Shown here: positions 45,301-52,637 of the stretch, piece by piece | Layout: the number at the start of each line of letters is the position of its first letter | How positions within the stretch are numbered: position 1 is the stretch's first letter | Source: Acidovorax sp. Leaf78 | GTDB lineage: Bacteria > Pseudomonadota > Gammaproteobacteria > Burkholderiales > Burkholderiaceae_C | Length of the DNA: 64,000 nt | Direction of reading: 5' to 3' | NCBI RefSeq assembly: GCF_001422735.1 | Contig: NZ_LMLZ01000022.1 | Coordinates: forward strand, 401,660-465,659 | Made by a program: the position numbers and the translations under genes | The notes under the pieces: model-generated | Databases searched by the model: none | Told to the model about the DNA's origin: nothing | Seen by the model: the letters and a program-made list of their open reading frames with translations, nothing else

Positions 45301-47256
45301 TACATGCTGGAGGGCACGCCCAGCCAGATGCTGCTCAGCCAGCGCGAGTACGTGGTGGCCGACAAGGTGCAGCAGGCGTTTCCGTCCGCGCCCATGCTGC
45401 GCCTGGTGGGCGCGCAGGGCTATGCGGGCCAGCAGCTGTGCAACGGTGACGGCGAGGTGGTGGGCATCGTGTTCGTGCTGTTCCGCCAGCCCATCGCCGA
45501 GACGGATTTCATCACCTCCACGCTGCAGATCTTTGCCGCGCGCGCCTCGGCCGAGATCGACCGGCAGCTGGCCGATGCGCGCATCCGCCACCAGGCGTCG
45601 CTGCTGGACAAGGCGCAGGACGCCATCCTGGTGCGCGACCTGACCCACCGCATCATCTTCTGGAACAAGAGCGCCGAGCGCCTGTACGGCTGGTCGAAGC
45701 TGCAGGCGCTGGGCCAGTCCATCGAGACGCTGCTGTACGACGACCCCGCGCATTTTCGGCATGCCACGCAGGCGGTGCTGGAGCAGGGCGAGTGGACGGG
45801 CGAGATCGTGCAGTACCACCGCGACGGCAGCACCATCGAGGTGGAAGGCCGCTGGACGCTGGTGCGCGGCGACGACGGCCACCCGCAGTCCATCCTGGCC
45901 ATCAACACCGACATCCGCCAGCGCAAGGCCAGCGAGCGCGAGATCCAGCGCCTGGCGTTCTACGACGCGCTCACCGGCCTGCCCAACCGCATGCTGCTGA
46001 TGGACCGCATCGGCCACGCGCTGGCCAACGCCAACCGCCGCCACCACGGCGGGGCGCTGCTGTTCATCGACCTGGACAACTTCAAGACGCTGAACGACAC
46101 GCTGGGCCATGACCAGGGCGACCTGCTGCTGCAGCAGGTGGCGCAGCGCCTGAACACCTGCGTGCGCAGCGTGGACACCGTGGCGCGGCTGGGTGGCGAC
46201 GAGTTCGTGGTGATGCTGGAAGAGCTGAGTGCCAAGCCGCACGAACTGGCTCTGCACGCGCGCGGCGTGGGCGAAAAAATCCTCACCATGCTGGCCGTGC
46301 CGTATGCGCTGGCAGGCTACCAGTACCGCAGCACGCCCAGCATCGGCATTGCGCCGTTCACCGGCGAGCAGACCAGCGTGGGCGAGCTGCTCAAACAGGC
46401 GGACCTGGCCATGTACCAGGCCAAGACGGCGGGGCGCAACACGCTGCGCTTCTTCGACCCCGACATGCAGGCGGTGGTGACGGCCCGCGCGGGCCTGGAG
46501 ACCGACCTGCGTGCAGCCCTGGCGCAAGAGGAGTTCCTGCTGCACTTTCAGCCGCAGATGCACCAGACGGGCCTGTGCGTGGGGGTGGAGGCGCTGGTGC
46601 GCTGGGCCCACCCGCAGCGCGGCATGGTCTCGCCCGCGCAGTTCATCCCGCTGGCCGAAGAAACCGGGCTGATCCTGCCGCTGGGCCGCTGGGTGCTGCA
46701 CACCGCGTGCAAGCTGCTGTCGAGTTGGCAGGACGACCCCGCCCTGGCCCACCTGACCATGGCGGTGAACGTGAGCTCGCGCCAGTTCCGCCATGCCAGC
46801 TTTGTGGACGACGTGGCCCGGGTGCTGGCCATCACCGGCGCACCGGCCCATTTGCTCAAGCTCGAGCTCACCGAGAGCCTGCTGGTGGAAGACATGGAAA
46901 CCACCATCGCCACCATGGCCGCGCTGCGCAGCTACGGCGTGGGGTTCTCGCTGGACGACTTCGGCACCGGCTATTCGAGCCTGAGTTACTTGAAGCGCAT
47001 GCCGCTCGACCAGCTCAAGATCGACCAGAGCTTCGTGCGCGACCTGCTCACCGACCCCAACGACGCGGCCATCGTGGACACCATCATCGGCTTGTCGCGC
47101 AGCCTGGGCCTGCAGGTGATCGCCGAAGGCGTGGAGACGCCCGAGCAGCGCGAGCTGCTGGCCCATGCGGGGTGCATGCACTACCAGGGCTATCTGTTCA
47201 GCCGGCCGCTCTCGGCCGACGTGCTGGCGACCTTTCTCAAGCCCGCCGCGGGCTGA
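42370..47256 (+). CDS. GGDEF-EAL multi-sensor cyclic-di-GMP enzyme
   Basis: 1628 residues. Domains in order: GAF (about 15-165), PAS (about 195-295), PAS (315-435), GAF (455-600), PAS (615-740), GAF (755-905), GAF-like (920-1080), PAS (1095-1205), GGDEF (from about 1205) and EAL (1390-1620). The GGDEF active site is intact at residues 1275-1279 and EAL at 1407-1409, with a DDFGTGYSSLSYLK loop, so both diguanylate cyclase and phosphodiesterase activity are possible. It has no membrane segment and probably senses small molecules, light or redox through GAF/PAS modules. Confidence 0.9.
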   Translation: MSSAHAPEEAARLLALQSYAILDTPAEEGFDQLAALAAQVCGCPIAVVNFLDGERQWFKASVGLAFQQTERAIAFCAHALDGRRDPMVVPDAALHPVLASNPLVVGDPHVRFYACVPLVTPEGFALGTLAVVDTVPRTLQDAQIDALKMLAGQAMVQLELRRQKRLLAHLVRERDQMHAEMVAQGEALRAAGRIARIGGWTVELPGQQWTWSQEIAATYGLAQRQSGLAQVLQLYTPPYRGVMQRVLDDCLQHGTPFDIEAEALMPGERHFWVRTAGQAVRGAEGQILRIQGAFQDITTQRRAHQAQRESEERFHLVSRATADAVWDWNLFTDHIWWNEGMQTLFGVPPDQLQADSSSWTSRLHPEDSGAVTTGIHAVIDGNDTHWSSEYRFRRHDGSYAWVLDRGFVIRDGSGKAVRMVGGMADISRQKLAEIDAQRDAQNHAELLQVQQRISSMALPLHEALQLVADTVLHQTQARGALVELLRDQQLVAQAAAGDHVRPVGHLLPVDQSLLWPTLREGRTVVCNDTEAAGWDMASLPHRQGVRSVMAVPLRTAEGVVGSLKVTSDQPQAFSRRDVAHLEILTESLGSMVQLRHVAAQLRASEQQYRMLFDEHPHPMWVYDKATLRLQAVNQSMVTHYGYAEAELLAMQMTDLWPAERRAAIKASIDAIPMDQRNRPVVSRHLKKDGSMMDVEITAGSISFNGRPARQVLATDVTERLRTERELARMGRAQRLLSACNETLVRATSETALLQAICQIAVDIGGYRMGWVGFARDDERKSIEPVAHAGYNQNYLENLHLSWSADDPYGRGPAGTAVRSGKPVIVQDIRAEGDFADWTERMLEHGFHGVICLPLQQRDRDQDRTFGLLYLYAPDILQISAQEAALLQELSNDVAFGITSLRAHKAQQRLQASVLKVAAAVSASTGTEFFVQLVRNMADALGAQGGCVVRLLPGSEGQPDRVTTLAAVLDGHMLSNDEYMLEGTPSQMLLSQREYVVADKVQQAFPSAPMLRLVGAQGYAGQQLCNGDGEVVGIVFVLFRQPIAETDFITSTLQIFAARASAEIDRQLADARIRHQASLLDKAQDAILVRDLTHRIIFWNKSAERLYGWSKLQALGQSIETLLYDDPAHFRHATQAVLEQGEWTGEIVQYHRDGSTIEVEGRWTLVRGDDGHPQSILAINTDIRQRKASEREIQRLAFYDALTGLPNRMLLMDRIGHALANANRRHHGGALLFIDLDNFKTLNDTLGHDQGDLLLQQVAQRLNTCVRSVDTVARLGGDEFVVMLEELSAKPHELALHARGVGEKILTMLAVPYALAGYQYRSTPSIGIAPFTGEQTSVGELLKQADLAMYQAKTAGRNTLRFFDPDMQAVVTARAGLETDLRAALAQEEFLLHFQPQMHQTGLCVGVEALVRWAHPQRGMVSPAQFIPLAEETGLILPLGRWVLHTACKLLSSWQDDPALAHLTMAVNVSSRQFRHASFVDDVARVLAITGAPAHLLKLELTESLLVEDMETTIATMAALRSYGVGFSLDDFGTGYSSLSYLKRMPLDQLKIDQSFVRDLLTDPNDAAIVDTIIGLSRSLGLQVIAEGVETPEQRELLAHAGCMHYQGYLFSRPLSADVLATFLKPAAG

Positions 47257-47270
47257 TCCATAGTTTTTTC

Positions 47271-47300
47271 AGACGCTGCCCAGGGCACTGGGTGGCGTCT
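47271..47300. terminator. Hairpin after the GGDEF-EAL gene
   Basis: AGACGC (47271-47276) pairs with GCGTCT (47295-47300), with an inner CCCA/TGGG stem. A TTTTTT run precedes rather than follows it, so it is not a classical terminator of the plus-strand gene; it may be bidirectional or only structural. Confidence 0.4.
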
Positions 47301-47562
47301 ATGCGTGTTTTGCGTCCGCTGCCGCCCATGGCAGGGAGTGCGATGGCGCACTGAGAGCCTCATGTCGGGCCCTTGGCTCGTCTTGCGGGGGGGAGGGGTC
47401 TGCCCCAGGGCTTACCGGCCTTCACGGCCTCTCAGGCTGTGTCCAGCGGCCTTTGCTGAACGCCACCCCTTCTGGAAGCTTCTGCTCCGTCGACCCCTTC
47501 CCCCTTGCAGTACCCATCCGGCGCCAGCTTCAGCGTGGGCCAGGGCTTCGGGAAGTTGTCCC

Positions 47563-47778
47563 TGTTTTCTTCTTTATTTTCTTTATAAATACATAGTCGT
47601 AGTAGTAGAGGCAGGCTTTTGGTGTGGACAACTGCCTTTTTCCCAGACACGGCAAGCACTTGCGCGCCGCCCAACCCTGTGGGTCAGCCCCTCTTTCCGC
47701 TGTCGCACCGGCGGGGACAACAACCAGGAATCGTCGCTGCCTGTGGACAACCGGGTAGTTGTGCAAAAACTATCCCCA
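47563..47778. other. Origin-like unit 1: AT-rich, TAG trios and DnaA-type boxes
   Basis: An AT-rich tract (47563-47593) is followed by TAG TCG TAG TAG TAG (47594-47608), a GC-rich spacer, TGTGGACAA (47623-47631), a second TGTGGACAA (47742-47750) and CTATCCCCA (47770-47778). TGTGGACAA is one base from TGTGGATAA. The layout matches the DnaA box/GC spacer/DnaA-trio/AT-rich arrangement of bacterial unwinding regions. No gene was found here. Degraded compared with unit 2. Confidence 0.65.
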
Positions 47779-47847
47779 GTTTTACGCACCGGCAGATGGT
47801 GTCGCAAACATCTGCATAAAAACCCGGTCTACCGCTTGACTGGTAAA

Positions 47848-47880
47848 GGTTAATAGCTACTGAATTTGTAGCAAACACTG
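47848..47880. repeat. Intergenic AGCTAT-type element, copy f
   Basis: GGTTAATAGCTACTGAATTTGTAGCAAA-type sequence inside the origin-like region, between the two units. It lacks a clear GCGCTT partner. Confidence 0.35.
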
Positions 47881-48080
47881 GTTTTCGACGCCGCTGCGAC
47901 GCGGTGACGGCCCCTTTTTCCTGATGGGTTTCGGCACCGTGGACAGCGTCGGCTCCCCGTTCATGAAGTCGCGGACGGCAGAAACCCATCGCTCATCCCC
48001 ATCCAAGTTCAGCGTCTACGGCCTGGCCGAAGGGCGAGGCAACGTGTCCACCCAACGGCTGCATTGCCCCGGATTTAGGG

Positions 48081-48310
48081 TGTCTTGTTATTCATTGATA
48101 GTTCTATTTATAAATAGCAGTAGTAGTAGAGCAGGCCTGTTTCTGTGGACAAGGCTGGTTTCCCCAATGCTGGCGCGCACTTGCGTCGCTTCAAACACTG
48201 TGGGACGCAGGCCTTGAACTTCGGGGCTCGCAGACAACAACTTCGGGCCGCGGCATTTTTGTGTGGATAACTGCCCGGTTGTGCCAGAACTGCCCCCAGA
48301 CTTATCCACA
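48081..48310. other. Origin-like unit 2: consensus DnaA boxes and TAG trios
   Basis: An AT-rich tract (48081-48114, with TATTTATAAATA) leads into TAG CAG TAG TAG TAG (48115-48129). Then come TGTGGACAA (48144-48152), the perfect DnaA box TGTGGATAA (48262-48270) and its complement TTATCCACA (48302-48310). The trio-to-box spacings (29 and 147 bp) are nearly the same as in unit 1 (29 and 148 bp), and much intervening sequence is similar, so the two units are tandem duplicates 521 bp apart. The direction of the trios and boxes agrees with a DnaA basal unwinding system on the minus strand. Confidence 0.75.
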
Positions 48311-48383
48311 GTGGGGCCTGGGGCCTGTGCGCTGTCGCCGACGACCCCTTGACCCGCAAAAACCGCTGGTCCGGCTACCCCCG

Positions 48384-48420
48384 CAAAAAAGCCCGGGGTC
48401 CTGGACAGGACCCCGGGCTC
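48384..48420 (-). terminator. Rho-independent terminator of the Spy-like gene
   Basis: Long GC-rich stem AGCCCGGGGTCCT / AGGACCCCGGGCT with A run on the left, which reads as T run on the minus strand. It sits 30 bases beyond the stop of the Spy/CpxP-like gene. Confidence 0.9.
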
Positions 48421-48451
48421 CGGGTGGGCTGCCGGTGGGCAGCGGTGGGCG

Positions 48452-49057
48452 TTACTTGGCCGGTGCAGCGGCGGGCGCTGGCTTGCCTGAGGCGTCACCA
48501 TGGTGGTGGCGGTCGCCGCCCTTGCCGTGGCGGCGGCCTTCACCGTCGCCGTGCGGGCCGCCGCGGTGGTGGCGGCTGGCTTGTGCATCGAAGGTCTTTT
48601 GCTGTTCGGGCGTCAGCGTGGTGTAGAAGGCCTTGGTCGCCTCGCCACGGCGGTCGGCCTCGGCGGCATGCTGGGCGCGCAGGGCCCGCATGCGGTCGAT
48701 GCGCTCGGGCGTCGTCAGCTTGTCCATGTCCTTGCGGTCCAGGCGTGCGGTGCGCTCGCCGGGTTGCAGGGCCGTGGTGAAGGTGGTCCAGCCCGATTCC
48801 TGTGCAGGCGTCAGCTTGAGCTGGTCCTTCAAGGCGGCCATGCGTTTTGCCTGGTGGGCCTGACGGGCCTGGTGGCGTTCGTGGTGGTCCCGGCGCGGCT
48901 CGCCGGCTTGGCGGGTCTGGCGGGCTTCAGGGGCGGTGGCGCTGGTGGCCGACGGGGCGGTTGCAGGGCTGGCAGGTGCCTGTTGCGCCAGAGCGGGCAG
49001 GGCCAGGGCAGCCAGAACAGCGGTGGCAACAAAGCGGCGTGGAAGTTGGAAAGCCAT
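48452..49057 (-). CDS. Spy/CpxP-like periplasmic protein
   Basis: 201 residues. A signal peptide ends at ALAQQAP, about residue 25. Two LTP-type segments (LKLTPAQESGWTTF and TLTPEQQKTFDAQA) are the LTxxQ motifs of Spy/CpxP envelope chaperones, which respond to protein misfolding. The C-terminal tail (170-201) is His/Gly-rich and may bind metal. The ATG at 49057 gives the export signal. Confidence 0.87.
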   Translation of the reverse strand: MAFQLPRRFVATAVLAALALPALAQQAPASPATAPSATSATAPEARQTRQAGEPRRDHHERHQARQAHQAKRMAALKDQLKLTPAQESGWTTFTTALQPGERTARLDRKDMDKLTTPERIDRMRALRAQHAAEADRRGEATKAFYTTLTPEQQKTFDAQASRHHRGGPHGDGEGRRHGKGGDRHHHGDASGKPAPAAAPAK

Positions 49058-49396
49058 GGTGTGAGTCCTTTCACAGGGGGTTGGTATCCGCTGCACCCAG
49101 GCTGGTCAGCGGTTGAGAGTCAGTGTCCGCCCGCCATGTATCGCCGCCGTGCCCACTGGGTGAGGCTGTGTAAAGTTGTGACAAGAAGCTCCGTACGCGG
49201 AGCGGGTTTTGAGGTGTTATCAGCCTCTACCGCCTGTCTATCCAGCGCTGGCAGCTATTGAATTTGTAGCGGTGCTGCGTGTGGATGTTGCGAAGCCTGC
49301 GGTGCGGCGCGAGACCGGCGCCCACAGCCCCGACAATGGCGGATTCGCCGTTTGCCCGTTGTTCGCTCAACGCCTAGAAGAGAAGAAGGTTGTCCC
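49058..49396. other. Intergenic stretch before rdgC
   Basis: A 339-bp non-coding region. It contains the AGCTAT-type repeat copy g (49236-49272, ccagcgctggcagctattgaatttgtagc, the reverse of copy e). A promoter or regulatory site could not be assigned with confidence. Confidence 0.6.
49236..49272. repeat. Intergenic AGCTAT/GCGCTT element, copy g
   Basis: TCCAGCGCTGGCAGCTATTG is the reverse orientation of the TAGCTGCCAGCGC core, followed by aatttgtagc. It lies 125 bases upstream of rdgC. Confidence 0.5.
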
Positions 49397-50473
49397 GTGT
49401 TCAAGAACATGATCGTGTACCGCATTGCCCCCCAATGGCAGGTGGAGTTGACCCAGGTCGAGGAAGCGCTGGCCAAGGCGCCTTTCATGGAGTGCGGCGC
49501 CACGCAGGAAAAGTCGCTGGGCTGGGTGCCCCCGCGCGGCGACGCCCACGGCCCGCTGGCCGAATCGGTCGGGGGCCAGTGGATCCTGCGTTTCATGGTC
49601 GAGTCCAAGGTGCTGCCCGGCAGCGTGCTGGCGCGCAGGGTGAAGGAAAAGGCCGAGCGCATCGAGCAGGAAACCGGCCGCAAGCCCGGCAAGAAGGAAA
49701 GCAAGGAGCTCAAGGACGAGGCCAAGCTCGACCTGCTGCCCATGGCCTTCACCAAGCAGGGCTCGATGTGGATCTGGATCGACACGGCGTCCCGCCTGCT
49801 GGTGCTCGACACCTCCAGCCAGGGCCGCGCCGATGAGGTGGTCACGCTGCTGGTCGAGTCGCTGCCCGGCCTGTCGGTGTCGCTCATCAACACCCAGACC
49901 AGCCCGCAGGCGGCCATGTCCCACTGGCTCAAGGAGCAGGAGCCACCCGTGGGCTTCACCGTGGACCGCGAGTGCGAGCTCAAAAGCGCCAGCGAAGAAA
50001 AGTCCGTGGTGCGCTACGCCCGCCACGCGCTCGACATCGAAGAGGTGCAGGCCCATATCGACGCCGGCAAGCTGCCCACCAAGCTCGCGATGACCTGGGA
50101 CGACCGCGTGTCGTTCATGCTCACCGAGGGCTTCCAGATCAAGAAGGTGTCGTTCCTCGACACGGTGTTCGAGGGCACCAAGGCCGACGGCGGCGGCTTC
50201 GATACCGACGTGGCGATTGCCACGGGCGAGCTGGTGAAACTGATCCCCGACCTGATCGAGGCGCTGGGGGGCGAGGCAGAGAGCGGCGTGGCCAGCGCTG
50301 CGCAGGCGGTGGCGGCGGGTGGTGACAGCGCTCCGTCATCAGCCCCGGGTTCCGGCTCCGGCCTGGCTGCGGCCGCGCCAGCGCCACCCAAAGGCAAGGA
50401 CGTGGCGAGCCGCTCGATCACCGGGCCGGCCACGGCGCCGGTGGACACGGACCCGGAAGCGGCGCCGTTCTGA
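49397..50473 (+). CDS. rdgC: Recombination-associated protein RdgC
   Basis: 358 residues. RdgC forms a DNA-encircling dimer that limits RecA filament loading. Opening MFKNMIVYRIAP and GWVPPRGDAHGPL, SLPGLSV and DDRVSFMLTEGFQIKKV are family-like. The start is GTG at 49397, which restores the usual MFKN N-terminus. The last ~65 residues are a low-complexity Ala/Pro tail beyond the normal family length (about 300). It is the first gene after the origin-like region but is separated from it by the Spy-like gene. Confidence 0.93.
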   Translation: MFKNMIVYRIAPQWQVELTQVEEALAKAPFMECGATQEKSLGWVPPRGDAHGPLAESVGGQWILRFMVESKVLPGSVLARRVKEKAERIEQETGRKPGKKESKELKDEAKLDLLPMAFTKQGSMWIWIDTASRLLVLDTSSQGRADEVVTLLVESLPGLSVSLINTQTSPQAAMSHWLKEQEPPVGFTVDRECELKSASEEKSVVRYARHALDIEEVQAHIDAGKLPTKLAMTWDDRVSFMLTEGFQIKKVSFLDTVFEGTKADGGGFDTDVAIATGELVKLIPDLIEALGGEAESGVASAAQAVAAGGDSAPSSAPGSGSGLAAAAPAPPKGKDVASRSITGPATAPVDTDPEAAPF

Positions 50474-50514
50474 CGACCCTCGCCAGAGCCGAGTTCAACA
50501 CCGGAGAGGCGCTC

Positions 50515-51321
50515 TCAACGCCCGGTGAACTGCGGGCTCTGGCGCGCATGGAACGCCTCGACCCCTGCCTTGAAGTCCTGCGTGCCCGCGCACTGCACGA
50601 ACGCTGCGGCCTCGGCCGCCAGTTGCTCGGGCAGGCTGCGGTCCATTGAATCGCGCATCAGCCGCTTCATCGCGCCGTAGGCCAGCGTGGGGCCGCTGGC
50701 AAAGCGTGCGGCCAGGGCGGCGGTGGCCGCGTCCAGGTCCGCCGCTGGCACCACGCGGTTGACAAGGCCCAGGCGCAGGGCGTCCTCGGCCGTGAAGGCG
50801 TCGCCCAGCAGGGCGATCTCCAGCGCCTTGCGCACACCCACCAGCCGCGGCAGCGCCCACGATGCGCCCACGTCGCAACTGGTGCCCAGGTTGATGTAGG
50901 CCAGGTTGAAGCGCGTGCCCTCGGCCACCAGCACGTAGTCGGCCATCAGCAGCAGGCTCAGGCCCGCGCCCGCGGCCACGCCGTGCACCTGGGCGATGAC
51001 GGGGGCGTTCATCTGTGCGAGCAGCGGCAACGCCTGGTTCAGCGGCGTGAGGATGTCGATGGCCCCCTGCACCGGCTGGGCCCGCAGCGTGGCCAGGTCG
51101 CCACCGGCCATGAAGCCCCGGCCGTTGCCGCGCAGCACCACGGCGCGCACGGTGGGGTCGGTGGCCAGCGCCTGCACAGCGGCCAGGAAGGCGTTGGCCA
51201 TGGCCACGTCGATGGCGTTGAGCGCGTCGGGCCGGTTCAGGCGCAGCGTGGCGATGGGCCCGTCGCGTTCCAGCAGCACGGGGGCGGCGGGGTCGGTAGG
51301 TTCGGTCACAGTGCTTTTCAT
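50515..51321 (-). CDS. Enoyl-CoA hydratase/isomerase family protein
   Basis: 268 residues. Crotonase fold: NRPDALNAIDVAMANA, GRGFMAGGDL (oxyanion), GVAAGAGLSLLLMADY, and C-terminal helices. The active-site Glu pair of true hydratases is not certain (A/G in place of the first Glu in HGVAAGAGLSLLL), so an isomerase or unknown acyl-CoA role may apply. The ATG at 51321 is divergent from a TetR regulator. Confidence 0.87.
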   Translation of the reverse strand: MKSTVTEPTDPAAPVLLERDGPIATLRLNRPDALNAIDVAMANAFLAAVQALATDPTVRAVVLRGNGRGFMAGGDLATLRAQPVQGAIDILTPLNQALPLLAQMNAPVIAQVHGVAAGAGLSLLLMADYVLVAEGTRFNLAYINLGTSCDVGASWALPRLVGVRKALEIALLGDAFTAEDALRLGLVNRVVPAADLDAATAALAARFASGPTLAYGAMKRLMRDSMDRSLPEQLAAEAAAFVQCAGTQDFKAGVEAFHARQSPQFTGR

Positions 51322-51351
51322 GGTCGATGTGTGTCTGGTGCCGGATGGCTG

Positions 51352-51386
51352 TGCGCTGATAGCTCCTGTTTTGATAGTGGCGGCGT
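51352..51386. repeat. Intergenic AGCTAT-type element, copy h
   Basis: TGCGCTGATAGCTCCTGTTTTGATAG-like sequence between the crotonase and tetR genes. A weak copy. Confidence 0.35.
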
Positions 51387-51515
51387 GGCCGGCATGGGGC
51401 ATCGGTGTTTTCCCCCGCCCGGGCGCCGCCGCCAGGGCCCTGCGGCACCATGGGCCTCCGTTGGCAGGCCATTGAGCAGGCGTCGACCACGCGCCGAACA
51501 GGCTTTAATACGCAC

Positions 51516-52373
51516 ATGACCAAGACGACCACTGCTGCTGCGACGACCCCAGCGCCCCGGCGGCGCCAAGGTGCTGCCGCTGCCCCTGCTGTCCCCGCCG
51601 TCCCTGCAGTGGCGGCCGCGCCGCGGGCCCCCGAGTCGCCCCGCGAGCGCCAGCGCGAGGCCAAGCGCAACGCCGTGCTGCAGGCGGCGGCGCAGCTGTT
51701 CAACGAGCGCGGCTTTCACGCCACCTCGCTCGACGACATCGCCGCACGCCTGAACGTGACCAAGCCCACGCTGTACTACTACGTGAAGAACAAGGACGAG
51801 ATCCTGCTGCAGTGCGTGGGCCAGGGCCTGGCCATGATGCTGGAAGGCATCGACGCCTCGCGCGCAGCGGGCGGCCAGGCCGTTGACCAGCTCATCACCT
51901 GCATGCAGGTCTATGCACGCATCGTCACGCAGGACTTCGGCATGTGCCTCATCCGCGTCGGCGACGAGCAACTGCCACCCGAGGCCCGCAGAGAGCTGCG
52001 CCGCCTCAAGTCCGCCGTCGACCAGGAATTCCGCCGCCTGGTGGCCGAGGGCGTGGCAGAGGGCTCGCTCGCGCCGTGCGATCCGAAGATGACGGCGTTC
52101 GTCATCGCCGGCGCTCTGAGCTGGATCGGCCGCTGGTACCAGCCCGGCGGGCAGTACACGCCAGAGCAGGTGGCGGCGCAGTGCATCGGTACGTTGATGG
52201 GTGGGGTGGTGCGGCGGGTGGATGGCACGGGGATGGCACAAGCGCCACAGCCAGCGCGTGTGCATGCATCAGTGGTTGCATCTGAATCTTCAGCTTCCGC
52301 AGAGCCTGTGCGTAAACGCCGCGCGGTGTCTTCGGGGAAGGCGTCGATAAAAGTGAATGGGAAAAATAGCTGA
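51516..52373 (+). CDS. TetR family regulator with N-terminal extension
   Basis: 285 residues. A Thr/Ala/Pro-rich leader (about 1-42) precedes a helix-turn-helix (about 48-95, FHATSLDDIAARLNVTKPTLYYYV). The C-terminal domain has the TetR_C (YcnC/SaxR-like) helix set, and a polar Ser/Arg/Lys tail follows from about 245. It is divergent from the enoyl-CoA hydratase gene and may regulate it. Ligand unknown, possibly a fatty acyl-CoA. Confidence 0.87.
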   Translation: MTKTTTAAATTPAPRRRQGAAAAPAVPAVPAVAAAPRAPESPRERQREAKRNAVLQAAAQLFNERGFHATSLDDIAARLNVTKPTLYYYVKNKDEILLQCVGQGLAMMLEGIDASRAAGGQAVDQLITCMQVYARIVTQDFGMCLIRVGDEQLPPEARRELRRLKSAVDQEFRRLVAEGVAEGSLAPCDPKMTAFVIAGALSWIGRWYQPGGQYTPEQVAAQCIGTLMGGVVRRVDGTGMAQAPQPARVHASVVASESSASAEPVRKRRAVSSGKASIKVNGKNS

Positions 52374-52637
52374 CACGATTTTCGCACCTCAACTTCGAGT
52401 GCGGCAAGCATGACATCGGCAGTGCATGCCTCGTCAACAGGGCAGGCGGGAAGCAATCGAAGCTTAAGAACGCATGAGACCTCTCAAATGTCAGAACTAT
52501 CGTTCTATAGCTTCAACTAAAGGCCTGAAATGGATTGGTGCTTTAAGCAAAGCTTTATAACTTATTGTTTTTGAAAGAATTTTTAAGAAATTACGAATCC
52601 TTAAAGTTTTTCAATCGATGTCCAAACTTTAGAGAAT
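52374..52637. other. AT-rich intergenic patch before the AlbA_2 gene end
   Basis: From about 52480 the GC content drops strongly (e.g. TTATAACTTATTG, GAAAGAATTTTTAAGAAA). AGAACTATCGTTCT at 52493-52506 is an inverted repeat. No gene or transposase was found. Such a composition break next to the AlbA_2-type gene suggests acquired DNA or a junction. Confidence 0.55.

Noticed and set aside
43450-47181. 1243-codon open frame on the minus strand
   Set aside because: It runs opposite the well-supported GGDEF-EAL gene and has the His/Ala/Arg-rich composition of antisense frames in GC-rich DNA. No recognisable domain.
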